64,000 nt of DNA from Pyricularia pennisetigena (lineage: Eukaryota; Ascomycota; Sordariomycetes; Magnaporthales; Pyriculariaceae). Positions 34,256-45,901 of this stretch are shown piece after piece. The notes beneath the pieces were generated by a model. It worked only from the letters and a program-made list of their open reading frames with translations. It did no database searches and was not told where the DNA came from. The stretch covers positions 1,054,001-1,118,000 of the forward strand of contig NW_021940918.1 of NCBI RefSeq assembly GCF_004337985.1. The letters run 5' to 3'. The translations under genes were made by a program, and so were the position numbers. Position 1 is the first letter of the stretch; every line of letters begins with the position of its first letter.

Positions 34256-36717
34256 TCACGTTCCAATATTGTAGCGAGCAAAAAAGCCAGCGGCCTCTCC
34301 GTTGCACCCCAGAAGCGCAAAACAGCCTCTCAAGTCTTCACGGGGATACGCATGCAAATACCTGCCTGTTACCCAAAGTGCCAGGCCGCCGAATATTCCA
34401 ATGCTGCCGAACACCTCGAGAGCAACCCAGCTCCTGGCTCTTATACCCGCCAGCATCTCTAGAAGACCGAGAGGATCTTGCGAATGAACTGATGGGAGAC
34501 GGAGCCCCTTTGTCGTTCCTTGCCCGTGAGGGGTAGACACACCGTCATGGCGAGGCCTGGCAACCCTGCGGCCGACTGACGACGAGGAAGCTGACCGGCG
34601 ATACTGGGAATGCTGGCGTCGAAGATCCCGACCTCCAATGGCCACTAAAGTGCCGTCTTTGACGCATTCACCAAGGCGTTCCGTGAGCCAGACAGCCCTC
34701 TCGCCCCTCGCAAGTGCCTCATAACGTGCTCGTTCGCTATCCAAACTTCGTTGTAGTTCAACGGCCCAGTTTGCCAAACGAATCTGCGCCAGCTGCTCCT
34801 CGCGCCTCACTGTCGCAGGCGCAAGGGCCAGTGCAGATGCGGGGGGCCTGACCGTGAGCTCTCCGGTCGTCCCTACCAAAGGAGACGCTTGCGGACCTCC
34901 CAAGAGCGTTTGCCCCTGAGCTGGAGGTGGCCAGGAATTGAGAGGTCTGTACAATGCCTGTGGTTTGCTCGTCTGTTCTCCAGAGCGCCACTGCAAGCAT
35001 TTCTTTGCAGCTGAGTGCCTCAGCCAGGACGCTCCATCTGCGCTGAAGACTTGTCGAACGAGTTCGCCCAATTCGGATGGGAGCAATGGCTCGAGGTAGT
35101 CTGGACTCATGAGCAAACTGGCATCCATCACCTCGCTGTCTGAGCCAGTAGCATTCGAAACAGACAATACAGCCTCTGCCTGACTAGTTGGTGATATTTT
35201 CGAATAACGAAAAGGGCGCACGCCAGCGCTCAGGAGCTGACTCAACACCCTCTGCTTCCTCTCCCAGATTTCGTCGGCTGAAATAGTGTCCGACTTGGCT
35301 ATCAAGGGTATTATATTAGTGAGAGGGGCTAGCATCCTCATGTACTCTAGATCGACTGGTTTTATGTCTACATACCAGCAAAAGAATATGGATGTTAGCG
35401 TAAAGATCCAGCGAGCATATGATAAAGTACAGCTATACTCACCATGAGATATCAAATATAATACAACATCCACCTGAGGACCTCCGTCCCCTCCGATCAT
35501 AGTTGCAAGATCAGAATCGCTCAAAGTATTTGAAGCCATCCGCTCTAGATGTGACTCAATATAGTGAATCACGGGAACGATGTCTTGTAGCGCCTGTAAA
35601 TATGATAAGTGGGTTAGTGAGACGAACACAGGCTATGAAGGATTATATGTTCTCACCTTTGCGCCACCTCCATACCCGATTGTGTCGACAAAGCATATGT
35701 TCCGATTTATGACAACGTCTCCTAAGCTGTTCCTCCTCTTCAGCGTCCGAGAGTCATCCAAATCTGCCCACCATTCCGGATACGCTTTGGTGCTGCCATG
35801 GATCTCGGCTATGGCTCGGGGCATGGCCCGATCAGCCCTCGGTCCGGTTTCCCAAGTCGAAGGCGTAGGTTCGATGGGGTCGAGGTGGACAATGTGTTCG
35901 CAACACTGCACGATAGATTTAATCAAGGATGTCTTGCCAATGCCTGTAGCCCGATGATTAGCACACGGACCAGCGTGGCAGCATAGACGATAAGCCTACC
36001 CTTTTCTCCGGCGATCAAAACCTTTAATCGGCCGATCGCCTTGCCTTCCTCGGTAAAAGGCCGCCTGCTCGGCATCTTTATGCTGGGCATAACCAGCTGG
36101 GGTGCAGTAGCCGCGCTGTGCTCCATGGGCGTAGCACCTGGGTCGCCATCCTCAACGTCATCAACGACCACAGACCCCTCCTCGCTCGCCCCCGGAACGC
36201 TCCCGAGCTCTTCAGATAGCGAACCGGCCGACAACGAGTCCCGCCGCGAAGATAATCCGCTAAAGGTCGACCCAGGACCCGACACGCCGAGTAGGATTGG
36301 TGTCATGGGTGTAGATATGGGCTGCTGCTGGTGCGGCCGAGAACAGTTCAGAGGGATCGAGCCTGGCGTTTTGACTGTCGGCGGGGAGAGAGGCCGATCG
36401 AGTAGGTCGTGAAGAGCGGTCACGGGGATCTGGCGCGAGGCTTCCTCCACGCCAGTTACGGAGCACGACGATGGGCCCCCGGCCGCGGGTTCAGAGCGTG
36501 GAATCGGAGCGGGCTGACGATCCTTCCGAGTATCGTACCTGGCCCTGCTGGCAAAGGCGGAAAAGGAATGGTCCAGGCTAGCATCGACGGCGGACTCGTC
36601 GGTGACGCAGTACGACATTGCCTGCGAGGCCGTGATGTGGTGGAAGGACGACATTCCGAGATCGTCGCTCTCAGGCGCCGGACGCGATTGCCGCCCGAAA
36701 GCGTCTGTAGGCCGCAT
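34256..36717 (-). CDS. Septin-family P-loop GTPase with C-terminal membrane segment
   Basis: Four exons, minus strand: 36717-36000, 35943-35657, 35593-35443, 35367-34256; 755 aa. The GTPase signatures are septin-like: Walker A GEKGIGKTSL (formed at the exon 1/2 junction, about residues 237-246), G3 DTIGYGGG, and G4 IPLIAKSDTIS; the septin-type DIKPVDLEYMRML lies between G3 and G4. Residues 1-225 are disordered and Ser/Pro-rich. After the G domain there is a Pro/Ala linker, a helical Arg/Glu-rich stretch (QLAQIRLANWAVELQRSLDS, ARYEALARGERAVWL), a basic region, and a hydrophobic segment ALEVFGSIGIFGGLALWVTG near residues 705-725. Core septins are soluble filament formers, so a C-terminal anchor suggests a divergent membrane-attached septin-like protein. 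Function unknown. Confidence 0.82.
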
Positions 36718-38237
36718 TGCGTCGACCCTTTTTTTTATTTTTTTATTTTTTTTTTAGTGTCTGCTGACCCTGTTGGTTCAAACCCGGTGTGGTAATGCTC
36801 GAGTAGCTAGCATCTACATAGGTCGGGGTCTAGGCTACGTAGGATAGTAGACGTGGAGACAAGAATACGAATATGTGTTTCCATGTAAAACCTGGAAATA
36901 GAAACATGGAATGAATGTTGGCAAGCACGCAGAGCGTGTTTCGGCCAATCTTTGCAGCTTCCGGAAGGAGGTGTGAATGGATGTGCAAATGCTCTGTTGC
37001 CAGGTGAATTGGATGATAAAGTAGAGGCGGAAGTGCCAGGGGAGCCAAGGTACCGAAGTACCTTGAGGAGGTAGGTTGAAAGGGGAAAAAAAAGAAAAGG
37101 AAGAGGATGGAAGGGAGACAGGAACGTACGGTACCTTACTGACCGATCTTATCTAATACTGTATTACTTAGTATAGATAACATGAATCCATGGCGCAATG
37201 GGCGGTACAGTACATCATTAATGCGCATGCCAGCCCCTCATCGCTCACGCACAAGTATGGGGCCACTTGCCTACTCGTGGTACTCACCTGATGCGTGAGG
37301 GGTCGAAACTCTGCCGATCTGGGGTAATCAATTGCCTTTTCGGGTACGTGTTCTTTCAGGCGTGCCAATTGGTTCTTTGGGGGGTCCTTGGGGAGTTGGT
37401 TCAGTTTCCCATACTTCCAGTAGGGAGCTACCCCGCCATTTGCTCCCTGCAAGCCTGGTAGAAGCACTCGTCACCAGGCCAAAGATGATTGATTGATGGT
37501 CTGCCGGCGCTGGAGTCAATCAGGGTCACCCGGTCGCTTCAGCTTGTTGAGCTTACTTAGTAGAAGCAATGGATCTACAATGCCAGAAGTAATGGAAATT
37601 CTAACTGATATTTCGTCCAATTCTAGGTTGTCCAGTGCAGAAGAGAAGGCCCTGTAGACCATATGTGCCTCAATGAAATTTACTTACCCCTTCTGTTTAC
37701 AGTTGAGTCGTCCAGTTTACTGGACGACTTGCTTAGGATATGACAGCGAACATATATGTAGTATAATGTTGTACCTACGCCTGGCGCGTTCATTTACTTT
37801 ATGTTCAAAACTCTCGCTCGTGATTAATTTGATTGTATCAATCTAACATTGCACCAACGCCCCTAGGCAATAGCTCTTCAACCACCAGATGACTTCGACA
37901 CTTTTTGCTTCTTCTCCTTTTATTTTTTTTATTCATTTTTTTTCTTTCTGCAAAGCGAGACAACCCTATTTTAGGATCAAGTCATGATAAGAGGAATAAA
38001 CAGCGAATGTTAAAATACATTGAAACAAATAATGTACGGGTTAAACAGATTTATAAACGGGTGGGCGGGCTATGCCGAGCAGCAGACCCATTATCTCAGC
38101 AGAAAGCTACTCCTCTATGCGCCCCCACAACGCATCATGGCCTATGCTATCCTCGACCACTGGTATTTTGCCATTGTTGAAGAAAGCAATTGAGACTGTT
38201 CCATCGTCGGGTCAGCAAGTAGTTGAGGCCCCCGACT
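36718..38237. other. Intergenic, septin-like promoter and RING gene 3' end
   Basis: 1.5 kb without a gene. T-rich tract 36729-36755 directly before the septin-like start codon, a purine tract at 37078-37112, and a perfect 11-bp inverted repeat at 37706-37729. Confidence 0.5.
37706..37729. repeat. 11-bp perfect inverted repeat with 2-nt centre
   Basis: Arms AGTCGTCCAGT and ACTGGACGACT around a TT centre. It could be a binding site for a dimeric factor, a hairpin, or chance. Confidence 0.75.
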
Positions 38238-41200
38238 TTAGTCCCTTCTCTCACGCTCGGCCTCGAGCCGACGCATCCTCTCCTCTTCGTCGCCAACGTC
38301 AACGACCTCGCCTCTGCGGCCCTTCCGACGGCTGCGCCTGCTAGACTCGCCGTCGTCAGTCGTTCCACGGCTGCGTTTCCCTCCCCCGACGAGGCCGGCA
38401 AGTTTCTGTGCCTCCTTCATAAGCCTCTCGCGGTTGCGCTTCTCTCTCTCTTCTGCATGTGGGTCCTTAGGCGTAGTCGTTGCGGCCTCCTTGTTCCTGC
38501 TGCTGGCGCCTTTGATGTCAAAAATGCTTGTGGTACGGCCCTTGGGTCCCGTAGGCGGCCTAAGCTCCAGTGGTGCCTCGACCGCGCTGGAGGGCTCCTT
38601 ACTATCCCGAGGGCGGCGGCGGTCCCTATCTTTGTCTCTTTGTCTGTCTCTGTCCTTGTCGCGGTCTCTTTCCCTATCGCGATCGCGATCGCGGTCGCGC
38701 TCACGGTCCTTACCGCGCTCACGGTCCTTACCTCGGTCTCTACCCCTATCCCGCCCTTTGTCCTTGTCCCTTTCGTGGTCCTTATCCCTACGAGACTTGT
38801 GACTGGACTTGCGGCGGTGCTCATCGTCATCCTTATCCCTAGCCCGGTCGCGATCGCGATCGCGATCACGTTCCCTATCCCTATCCTTGTCTCTACGTCG
38901 TTCGGAGTCGCGTTCTCTCCTACCGCTGCGATGTCCTGAGCGACGAGAGCCGTCGGGTGATGCAGATCTGGATCTGGACTCGGGACGCGCGGATCGCGGT
39001 TCTTCGTCGCCGTTTATGCTGTTTTTGCGACTGTGTCGGCGGCTGCTGCTCACGTGGGCTTGCCGCCGGTCTTCATCTCGGCCTTCCTCTGCGGGGGACT
39101 CCGAGCGGTGACGCCTCCGTCTGTGTCCGTCCTTGCGTTCACGACTTGGGCTCCTGCTGGACTGAGAGACGGACCTCCCTCTGTTGTCCCGCTCCCTGTG
39201 TCTGTCGCGGTCCACATCGGCGCCGTGGTTACGCTCACGGTCTCTGGGGCGATCGGCATCCCTAGATTTCCGATGATCCCGGTCCCGGCTCCTATCGCGG
39301 TACTTATCATTGCGTGGCTTGGAATCGACCGAGTTGCTGCGCGATCTGACAGGCTTATCTGCTGCTGGACTAACGTGGCCGGAACCGTTTACTAACGGAT
39401 TAGGCTGTCTTTCATCAGGCATCAGTCCTCTTGCCTTGAGATGCAACATGCTAGTGTTAGGAAGACCCTGGCGCATAGCCTTGGGGCCTGACGGTGCGTT
39501 CAAAGGAACGTCGGGCATGGGTGCCTGACGGTGTACCGGCTGATTATAATGATTGAAGTCACCGTTTTCATGAGCTCCCCCCATATAACCCATCTCACCG
39601 TGCGGTCCGTGGCCAACTTGGCCGTTTGGAAAGCCATAGGAGTCATCTAGAACTGGCACGGGTCGGGGCATATCGTCCTGGTCCGTTGCCGCAGCGGCGG
39701 ACGTGTTCATGCTTGCCTTGGCTGAATCTGATGCCGTAGTTGCACCGTCGCCAGCATTTCTCTTTTGCTCGCCAGCATTTATCTTTTGCTCGCCACCCAC
39801 TTGGTCTGCAGGATTTGTCTTCCCCGGCTCTGCACCCTCAGCAAATTCACCCTCGGTTTTCTGAGCATCAGGTCTAATACTGCGGCCAAACTCGTCCACA
39901 TTGGAAGGTGTTAGTTCCTTGGCTTCGGAGTTGCGGCGATTCTGAGGACCAGGACCCCCGTTCATCGCGCTCTGTGCAGGCCCATGATACTGCTGAGGGA
40001 ACTGTGACTGTTGATACTGGCCGTTGTGGTTCTGGAATCCGTCATTGCCGAAACCCTTATGGCCGCCGCCGTTGAAGCCGCCGTAGCCTCCACGGCCATT
40101 GCCATATCCAGCATTGTTGAAATTGTTGTTATAGAACCCTCGGCCCCGACCGCCTCGGCCGCGGTAAAAGTTGTTTCCTCGAAAATTGGAATACTGATTC
40201 TGGTGGCCAAAATTACCCTGATTAAAGCCAGGCTGGAAACCACCTCCAGAGTTAAAGTTCCCAAAATCACCATTGGCCATGCCAGTAGAATTCGGATGAC
40301 TGAAATTATCTTGGCCGACATTCCATGACTGCTGCTGTCCGTTCCAGTTCTCATTGGATCCCGGGCCAAGGCCCATGCCGCCGCCGCCGCCGCCGCCTCC
40401 GAAACCACCCATGCCCATGCCGTTGCCGTGCATACCCATGCCTTGCGGTCCGAAGTCACCGTTCATAAACATAGATGGATCCATGCCGGGCATGCCTATT
40501 TATGTCAGATTCGGGATTAGTATGCGCGTGATTTCAAGATACCAGAGGGGGGCGACTTACCCATCATCTGAAAACCCCCAAAGCCCGGCGGCATCATGCC
40601 ATTTTGCATTGCCATCATCATTTGCATTTGATTCATGTCGCCGCCACCAAAGTTCATGTTGGGGAAGCTTCCATTCATCCCGCCAAGCCCAAAGCTAGGA
40701 TTGAAGCTATTCAACATGTCCGTGGCGCCCTCGCCACCCTGGGCATTAGACCTCTGGTTACCCTGCTGTACTTCTTCTTCTCCCTGGTTATCCTTTGTTG
40801 CTTCATCGCCGGTTTTCTCGGCTTCGGTAGCCTGCTGCTCCTGGCCATTCCCATCCTCGTTCGACTGTCGCGAGACAATATTTTCCTTGATGACAATATT
40901 AACACTATGCGCTGGAATGGTATCAGTATGAAAAGAAGATGACTGCATGACACATACCTGGGATTCCACCGCCGGGTTTCCATCGCCAGCAGATTCGCTG
41001 TTACCCGCGTCACCTGCAGGAGCCCTTTCGCCCGAAGCGTTCTTCTCGGGAACATGTGCAACTGCAGCAGGCTCGGTAGCATGCGAAGCATCTGAGCCAG
41101 CCCCCGGTTTTGCGTCTATCGGAGTCGGAGGCGCAGACTCCCCAGCGTCCTTGGGCTTCGAGGCTTCACGCTTCTTCTCCTCGGTCCTGACAAAGACCTT

Positions 41201-41599
41201 GATCGTGGTTCGTAGGGACTTTATCGGTTTGCAGTCGTCGGCGGAGAGTGGCGAGTGCTCGCAAACTGGGCACGAAGTAGGGAGCGTTGCATGGCCTGTG
41301 TGCCGAATTGAGGGTCAGTTTTGTCTGTAGAATCATAGTTTGGCGGTTCCCGCCAGGCCGTGGGCGCAAACATACAGTTCTCGCAGATTGCCTGGTCGCA
41401 GCATGGCAGCTTCACAGCATTGATCGCCAGCTTGCTGCAGATGGCGCAGCGAAGCTTGATGGGAATCTCGTCTTGGGTCAGGGAACTGCAGACATGTCAG
41501 TACACTAGATCAAAATCGGGGGCTCCAAAAGACCAGCTACCAAGCCGCATACCTGACGAGTTCAGCCTGCGCCGGTGTGAGGGATAGCGGTGCTGCCAT
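38238..41599 (-). CDS. RING-finger protein with Gly-rich and RD-rich low-complexity regions
   Basis: Five exons, minus strand: 41599-41553, 41485-41376, 41295-40958, 40864-40561, 40495-38238; 1018 aa. A RING/U-box-like domain lies at residues 29-64: Cys pairs in LRCAICSKLAI, LPCCDQAICENC and LPTSCPVCEH, followed by SADDCKPIKSLRTTIKVF. This order resembles the RING of RBBP6/Mpe1, the 3'-end-processing factor, but no DWNN or CCHC zinc-knuckle domain is seen here. Next come an acidic/Ala-rich stretch, a Met/Gly/Asn/Phe-rich stretch (GMGMHGNGMGMGGFGGGGG; FRGNNFYRGRGGRGRGFYNN, an RGG-like box), and a C-terminal half of Arg-Asp/Glu and Ser-Arg dipeptides typical of spliceosome or 3'-processing proteins. 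A nuclear RNA-processing role is inference. Intron 40865-40957 is 93 nt, stop-free and in frame. Confidence 0.82.
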
Positions 41600-42268
41600 G
41601 ACGAAGCACGGCGGGTTCAAGTATGTGTCCTCGTCATGTGTAAAGTGGCAAGCGTGAAAGTTCTCGCAAAGGAAAACGAAGATAAATTAAAAGGTATGGT
41701 GGGGGTTGGTCGGCGAAATACGAGACGCGACGGCGTTTGATTGATAGTCTTGGAGACCGGGGCGCTGAAGAAGGCAAAGATTTCTAAGTGTTTGTTAAAT
41801 GTTATTTAATCCTATTTGGGCGACAGCGTATGAGGCTGATGATGTGGTTGTTGGGTAAGGCAGAGTGAGCGGACGAATGGTTGGTGAGCCTGGGCTACTC
41901 GTTCGCCAGCAGCCAGATCGTGGCGCGTTTTTTTTTTTTTTTTTTTTTCCATGGGCTTCGTAGGACTGGATTTTTTTTCTTATGCGCGGGCCGATGTAGG
42001 CAACGGACGGAAGCTGAATGTGTCAAATCACGTGGGGTCGCGTGGGGGTGGAATTTCAGAGGCTACAGTTGGTCATATGCCTGCAAACGCGCTGGAAAGC
42101 TCACTATGATCCATGCTGTAATGTAACAAAGCTAATCTTAACTCCACCCCCACCAGCGCTTATTATCACTTACGGTGCAAGTTCATTTTCAAGAATTAAC
42201 GGCGACCAAACTGACTTCGGGCTGGACTTGAATATTGTCCCCGGCAGACAAGCAAATCAATTAATAAA
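41600..42268. other. Divergent promoter region RING gene / PFD5
   Basis: 670 bp between the start codons of two divergent genes, so likely a shared promoter region. T run at 41929-41948. Confidence 0.6.
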
Positions 42269-43114
42269 ATGGCGGGTAGAGAACAGCAAAGTGAGATGGA
42301 AATGAGAAAAATTACAATGTACAAAACACAGTCATTGTCCTCACTAACCCCTCTACGTATCCAATCCTCTAGTAAATCTCGATAGCCTCAGCACTCAACA
42401 GCTGAGTGCCGTCAAGAAGCAGCTGGATGAGGAGGTTGAGCACCTGACAGCCTCTTTCACACAACTCCACGCTGCTCAAGGCAAATTTCGCGAATGCCTG
42501 CGCATCGTGAAAGAGCAGTCGGCGTCACCAGAAGGTATGGACTACCCTTGGGCGCCTTAGTGTACTAGTCTGGGCTGCTTCTGTTCAAATTCTTCTGCCA
42601 TTTGCACTACCCTTACCGATGGTGATTATGATCTGACTAGATACGGCTATATAGCAAAGAAGGATGTTTTGGTACCCCTGACCAACTCCTTGTATGTGAG
42701 GGGCAAGTTGTCCGATCCAAGCAATGTTCTCGTTGACGTGGGAACTGGTTTCTATATCGAAAAGGTTAGTCACTCCTTATCACAATATAGAGATGAATCA
42801 CAGCAGTTCGTTACTCGCAAAATTGACTCTTCATCAGAGCACCGCCAGCGCAGCAGAGTTCTACGAGGCCAAGGTGAAGGAGCTAGGGGGAAATATCCAG
42901 GGCCTCGAGGGGATTGTGCAAGGGAAGACGAACAACTTGCGCGTTGTAGAGGAAGGTATGGCTAAAATATCCATCTCCTATCCCCGCTGTGCCCTACCTT
43001 TGTACAAAAAACAAATTGTGTTCTGAATACACCTGCCAAATCAACACTGACATCCACCCTCAATACATATCAGTTCTTCGCCAAAAGCTTGCTACTGGCG
43101 CCAAACCATCCTAG
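42269..43114 (+). CDS. GIM5: Prefoldin subunit 5
   Basis: Five exons: 42269-42290, 42373-42534, 42655-42764, 42838-42955, 43074-43114; 150 aa. Prefoldin is the hexameric cytosolic chaperone that hands nascent actin and tubulin to the CCT chaperonin; subunit 5 is an alpha-type subunit. The spliced protein begins MAGREQQINLDSLSTQQLSA, has the first coiled-coil helix (VKKQLDEEVEHLTASFTQLH), the beta-hairpin core VLVPLTNSLYVRGKLSDPSN, VLVDVGTGFYIEK, and the second helix FYEAKVKELGGNIQGLEGIV. All four splice joins are forced by the protein match. The first exon is only 22 nt. Tail to tail with the next gene at about 216 bp. Confidence 0.94.
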
Positions 43115-43330
43115 GGTACTCTGGCCATAAACAACTCAATCTTTACAGACGAATACAATGAGCTGGTAGGACCATATGCATCTTCTTCATGATAATGAGA
43201 AAATCGGTTCGCGTCCCAATCGTCGTTCAAGAGTTCTCGGTGACAATGCCTCCTGCACACATTGGTATAGTAACAAGATGTACATACTTGGTCACCCAGA
43301 CTTTGCATATGCCATAGGTGACGTACCATT

Positions 43331-45264
43331 CTACCGCCGAGATGATTTCTTCTTCCCATGGGACTTTCTGACTTTGGTCTCGGCTTTGGTCTCTAGTTCT
43401 GCATTGATGAGCCTCAGAGACTTTGGGGCCTTATTATTAGCAGTCTGTACCTGCCGGGTTATAATCTTTGCTGGGCGGCCCTCATCCGCAGTTGCAGGTT
43501 CAACACCATGTGGTTCTGTATCTGTCATCTGTTCGGTTTCCACCACAACTTTTGGCTCACAGACCAGATCCATGAGAAACTTCTGGACCTTCTCGATGGT
43601 CTCCAGCAGTATTGCAGCACCGTCTTCAAGTTGATCGCTAGGCCCAACAGGAAGCAAGGCTGAGTTGCAAACGCCAAAGTCACGCGGGCCAAAAGCAAGG
43701 TTGCGCCTGTCGAGGACTTCATTCCAGTCGACGCTGTACAGCGACATGGCACACGACTGCCAAAGACGCTTTCCGCTTTGGGGATCCCAGTCGATGTAAA
43801 CCGCGAGCTCGACTTTGTACAGCCCCATTTCATATGTACGTGCCGATTTGGTGCTGATAATAGTGACCCCGAGAGCGTTTTGGACCAGCTTGTCTTCAAA
43901 GAATGGGCAGTACGTTCCATCTAGCTCTGTTTTGACCGTCATAAAACGATCTAGCTGCCGTAGTCTATCATCCAAGTTGTCTTGAGATTCGCGGATCAGG
44001 ACCTCCAAATCCCAGTCGAAAGCACCACCTGGGTTGGCGGACACGATGTACTTTTCGCGGTTTCTGAGTTCTCTTTTGAATATACTAGGCCGAACAAGCC
44101 CCAGACTCTCCTTGCTGCTGTTTTCTCGACCGGTGAAACCCTGGAGTTTCATATCGAAGCGGAGAGACGGCGTGAAAACAACGACTGTTGTCTCGAGAGG
44201 CACATCCTCTAAAGAATCGATACGATTGGAGGCAGGAGCAAATATCTCAGGAGACGCTTCAATAGCCAGTCTTACCTTGCGGGCAAACCCGAGCGCGTCG
44301 CCACTCAGATAAGATATGTCTTTTGAAAAATGAAAGTTTCCTTTGCCCATCACTGTGGCAAGCATGCGCTCATAGTCCCGTAGGCTACCTTTCTTGAGAT
44401 TCGTCGATATTTGGAAATGGAGTAAAGCACCAAAGTTAACTCGCATGTGCATTTCATCAGGCTCGGACATGAGGCGCGCAACTGCTGTCTCGAAGTCATC
44501 CTTGAAGTTGGCCACATAGGTCTCAAACTCGCGTTGCTGAACTTCAGACCTTGCGTTCTCGGGGTTGGACTTGGGCTCGGGCTCGGGCCCGGGCCTCGTG
44601 GTTTTATCGACTGGTTTGTTGTGCCGAGTCTCGGGAACGTTATCGCTAAGATCAATGAGGTCTTCTTCTTCTTCTTCTATGGCTGTCTCCTCCGTGGCCG
44701 TGTCGAAAGAAATCGACTCAAGACAATACCGCCACACCTCCGTTTGTTTAGGTGGTAGGGCGGTTATCTCCATCCGTCGGTGACCGTCAACCTTGAGAAG
44801 ATATTCCTGAACCAGGAATTTCTCACGGCCAACGTCAGGAATCTGCACGAGAAGAAGGGGTCCTTCGATCATAGCTAGGCCTTCATGGCTTCTGCCGAAG
44901 TACTCTACCGCAGTTGTAATGCCTTGCTGCATGAAGAGCTTACTTGAAGCTCCCATAGAAATGAAAGCTGGCACCTCTTCTGACTCCGGCATATAAAGCT
45001 TCGCCTTGAGGTTCGAATTCTGGATTAGCTCAGTCTTCTTTTCGATATTATTCCTGTCCCTGGCATCGGGCAGGCATGCGGGCAACACCAAGAGCATCTA
45101 AGAGCGTAAGCTTGATGTCAGTTGTTTGATACATCTTATCTGTGATTTTCCTTTAAGCAACTTACTTTGATGAACCCATCTTGCAAACGAGAATCATGTT
45201 CAATCTCTCCATTACGCGCATAAAAATCAGGACCGGCAGCTGGATGTGAGCGCCGATAGTTCAT
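43331..45264 (-). CDS. Uncharacterised fungal protein
   Basis: Two exons, minus strand: 45264-45166 and 45097-43331; 621 aa. I do not recognise it with confidence. The N-terminus is MNYRRSHPAAGPDFYARNGE, joined to MLLVLPACLPDARDRNNIEK. A mixed alpha/beta region with an RNA-binding (KH-like) feel (LIQNSNLKAKLYMPESEE) is followed by an acidic stretch (EETAIEEEEEDLIDLSDN) at about residues 170-190, a Pro/Glu linker, then a large globular C-terminal half with strand-rich segments (RFDMKLQGFTGRENSSKESL, EMGLYKVELAVYIDWDPQ). The C-terminus is very basic (KVRKSHGKKKSSRR), possibly a nuclear or RNA-contacting tail. Comparable proteins occur in other filamentous ascomycetes as hypothetical proteins, to my knowledge. 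The small first exon was chosen because it gives an in-frame ATG joined by a GTAAGT/TAG intron. Confidence 0.7.
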
Positions 45265-45901
45265 GATGATTGATTGCCTGATGCATCGAAGTCATCAGAG
45301 AAAAGAAACGGGCAAAAAGTCAGAGTTCCGCAGTCGGCGCCGAAAAAAAATCAACGAGTGAAGAGGTAGGGAACCCAGCGTGGGGTATGGGGTTGCAGGA
45401 CTTTGGCGTTGTCACGAAGAAGTGAACAGAGGTAATGGTATACAAGGGTAGGAGAAGGTAGATAAGGTAGGCAAAATAGATGTGCGTTGCCTTAGGCTTC
45501 CATTTGTAGGAATTCCGAAAGTCTGGGTACTTGAGGTATTGGGCTTTATGTTCGGTCCTTGCGCCTTTGTTAAGGAAATGGCCAAACGGGCAGCTATGGA
45601 CGCCAGACCCCTCACTCGATTGCTCCTGCCAAAAAGCAGAATTTCCCCTCTGCTTAAATCTTTTCGAGGACATCCGGACACATGACGGGAGACGTCACTG
45701 GCACTGTTCCAACCTCATGTGTTCAGTACGAGAAAATCAGGTAAGTACATACTGACGGCACTCAAGAATCCGCCCATCTAAATTGGGACTGATTTGACAT
45801 ACTGCGTGGTTTTATCTGCACGGCTGATTATACTAATACAATACATAAACAGTCCTTTACAGCTGGCCAAAGTGAGGCAATATCCATAACCAACACACTC
45901 C
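45265..45901. other. Intergenic, unknown-gene promoter and ProRS 3' end
   Basis: Lies between two minus-strand genes. Short overlapping frames at 45320-45755 have no domain. Nothing else seen. Confidence 0.5.

Noticed and set aside
36729..36800. Possible tRNA T-arm (GGTTCAAACCC) at about 36775
   Set aside because: No matching D arm, anticodon arm or acceptor stem could be folded around it.
38223..38939. 238-codon plus-strand frame over the RD-rich part of the RING gene
   Set aside because: Translation is the antisense of the charged-dipeptide repeats; no start context, domain or promoter.
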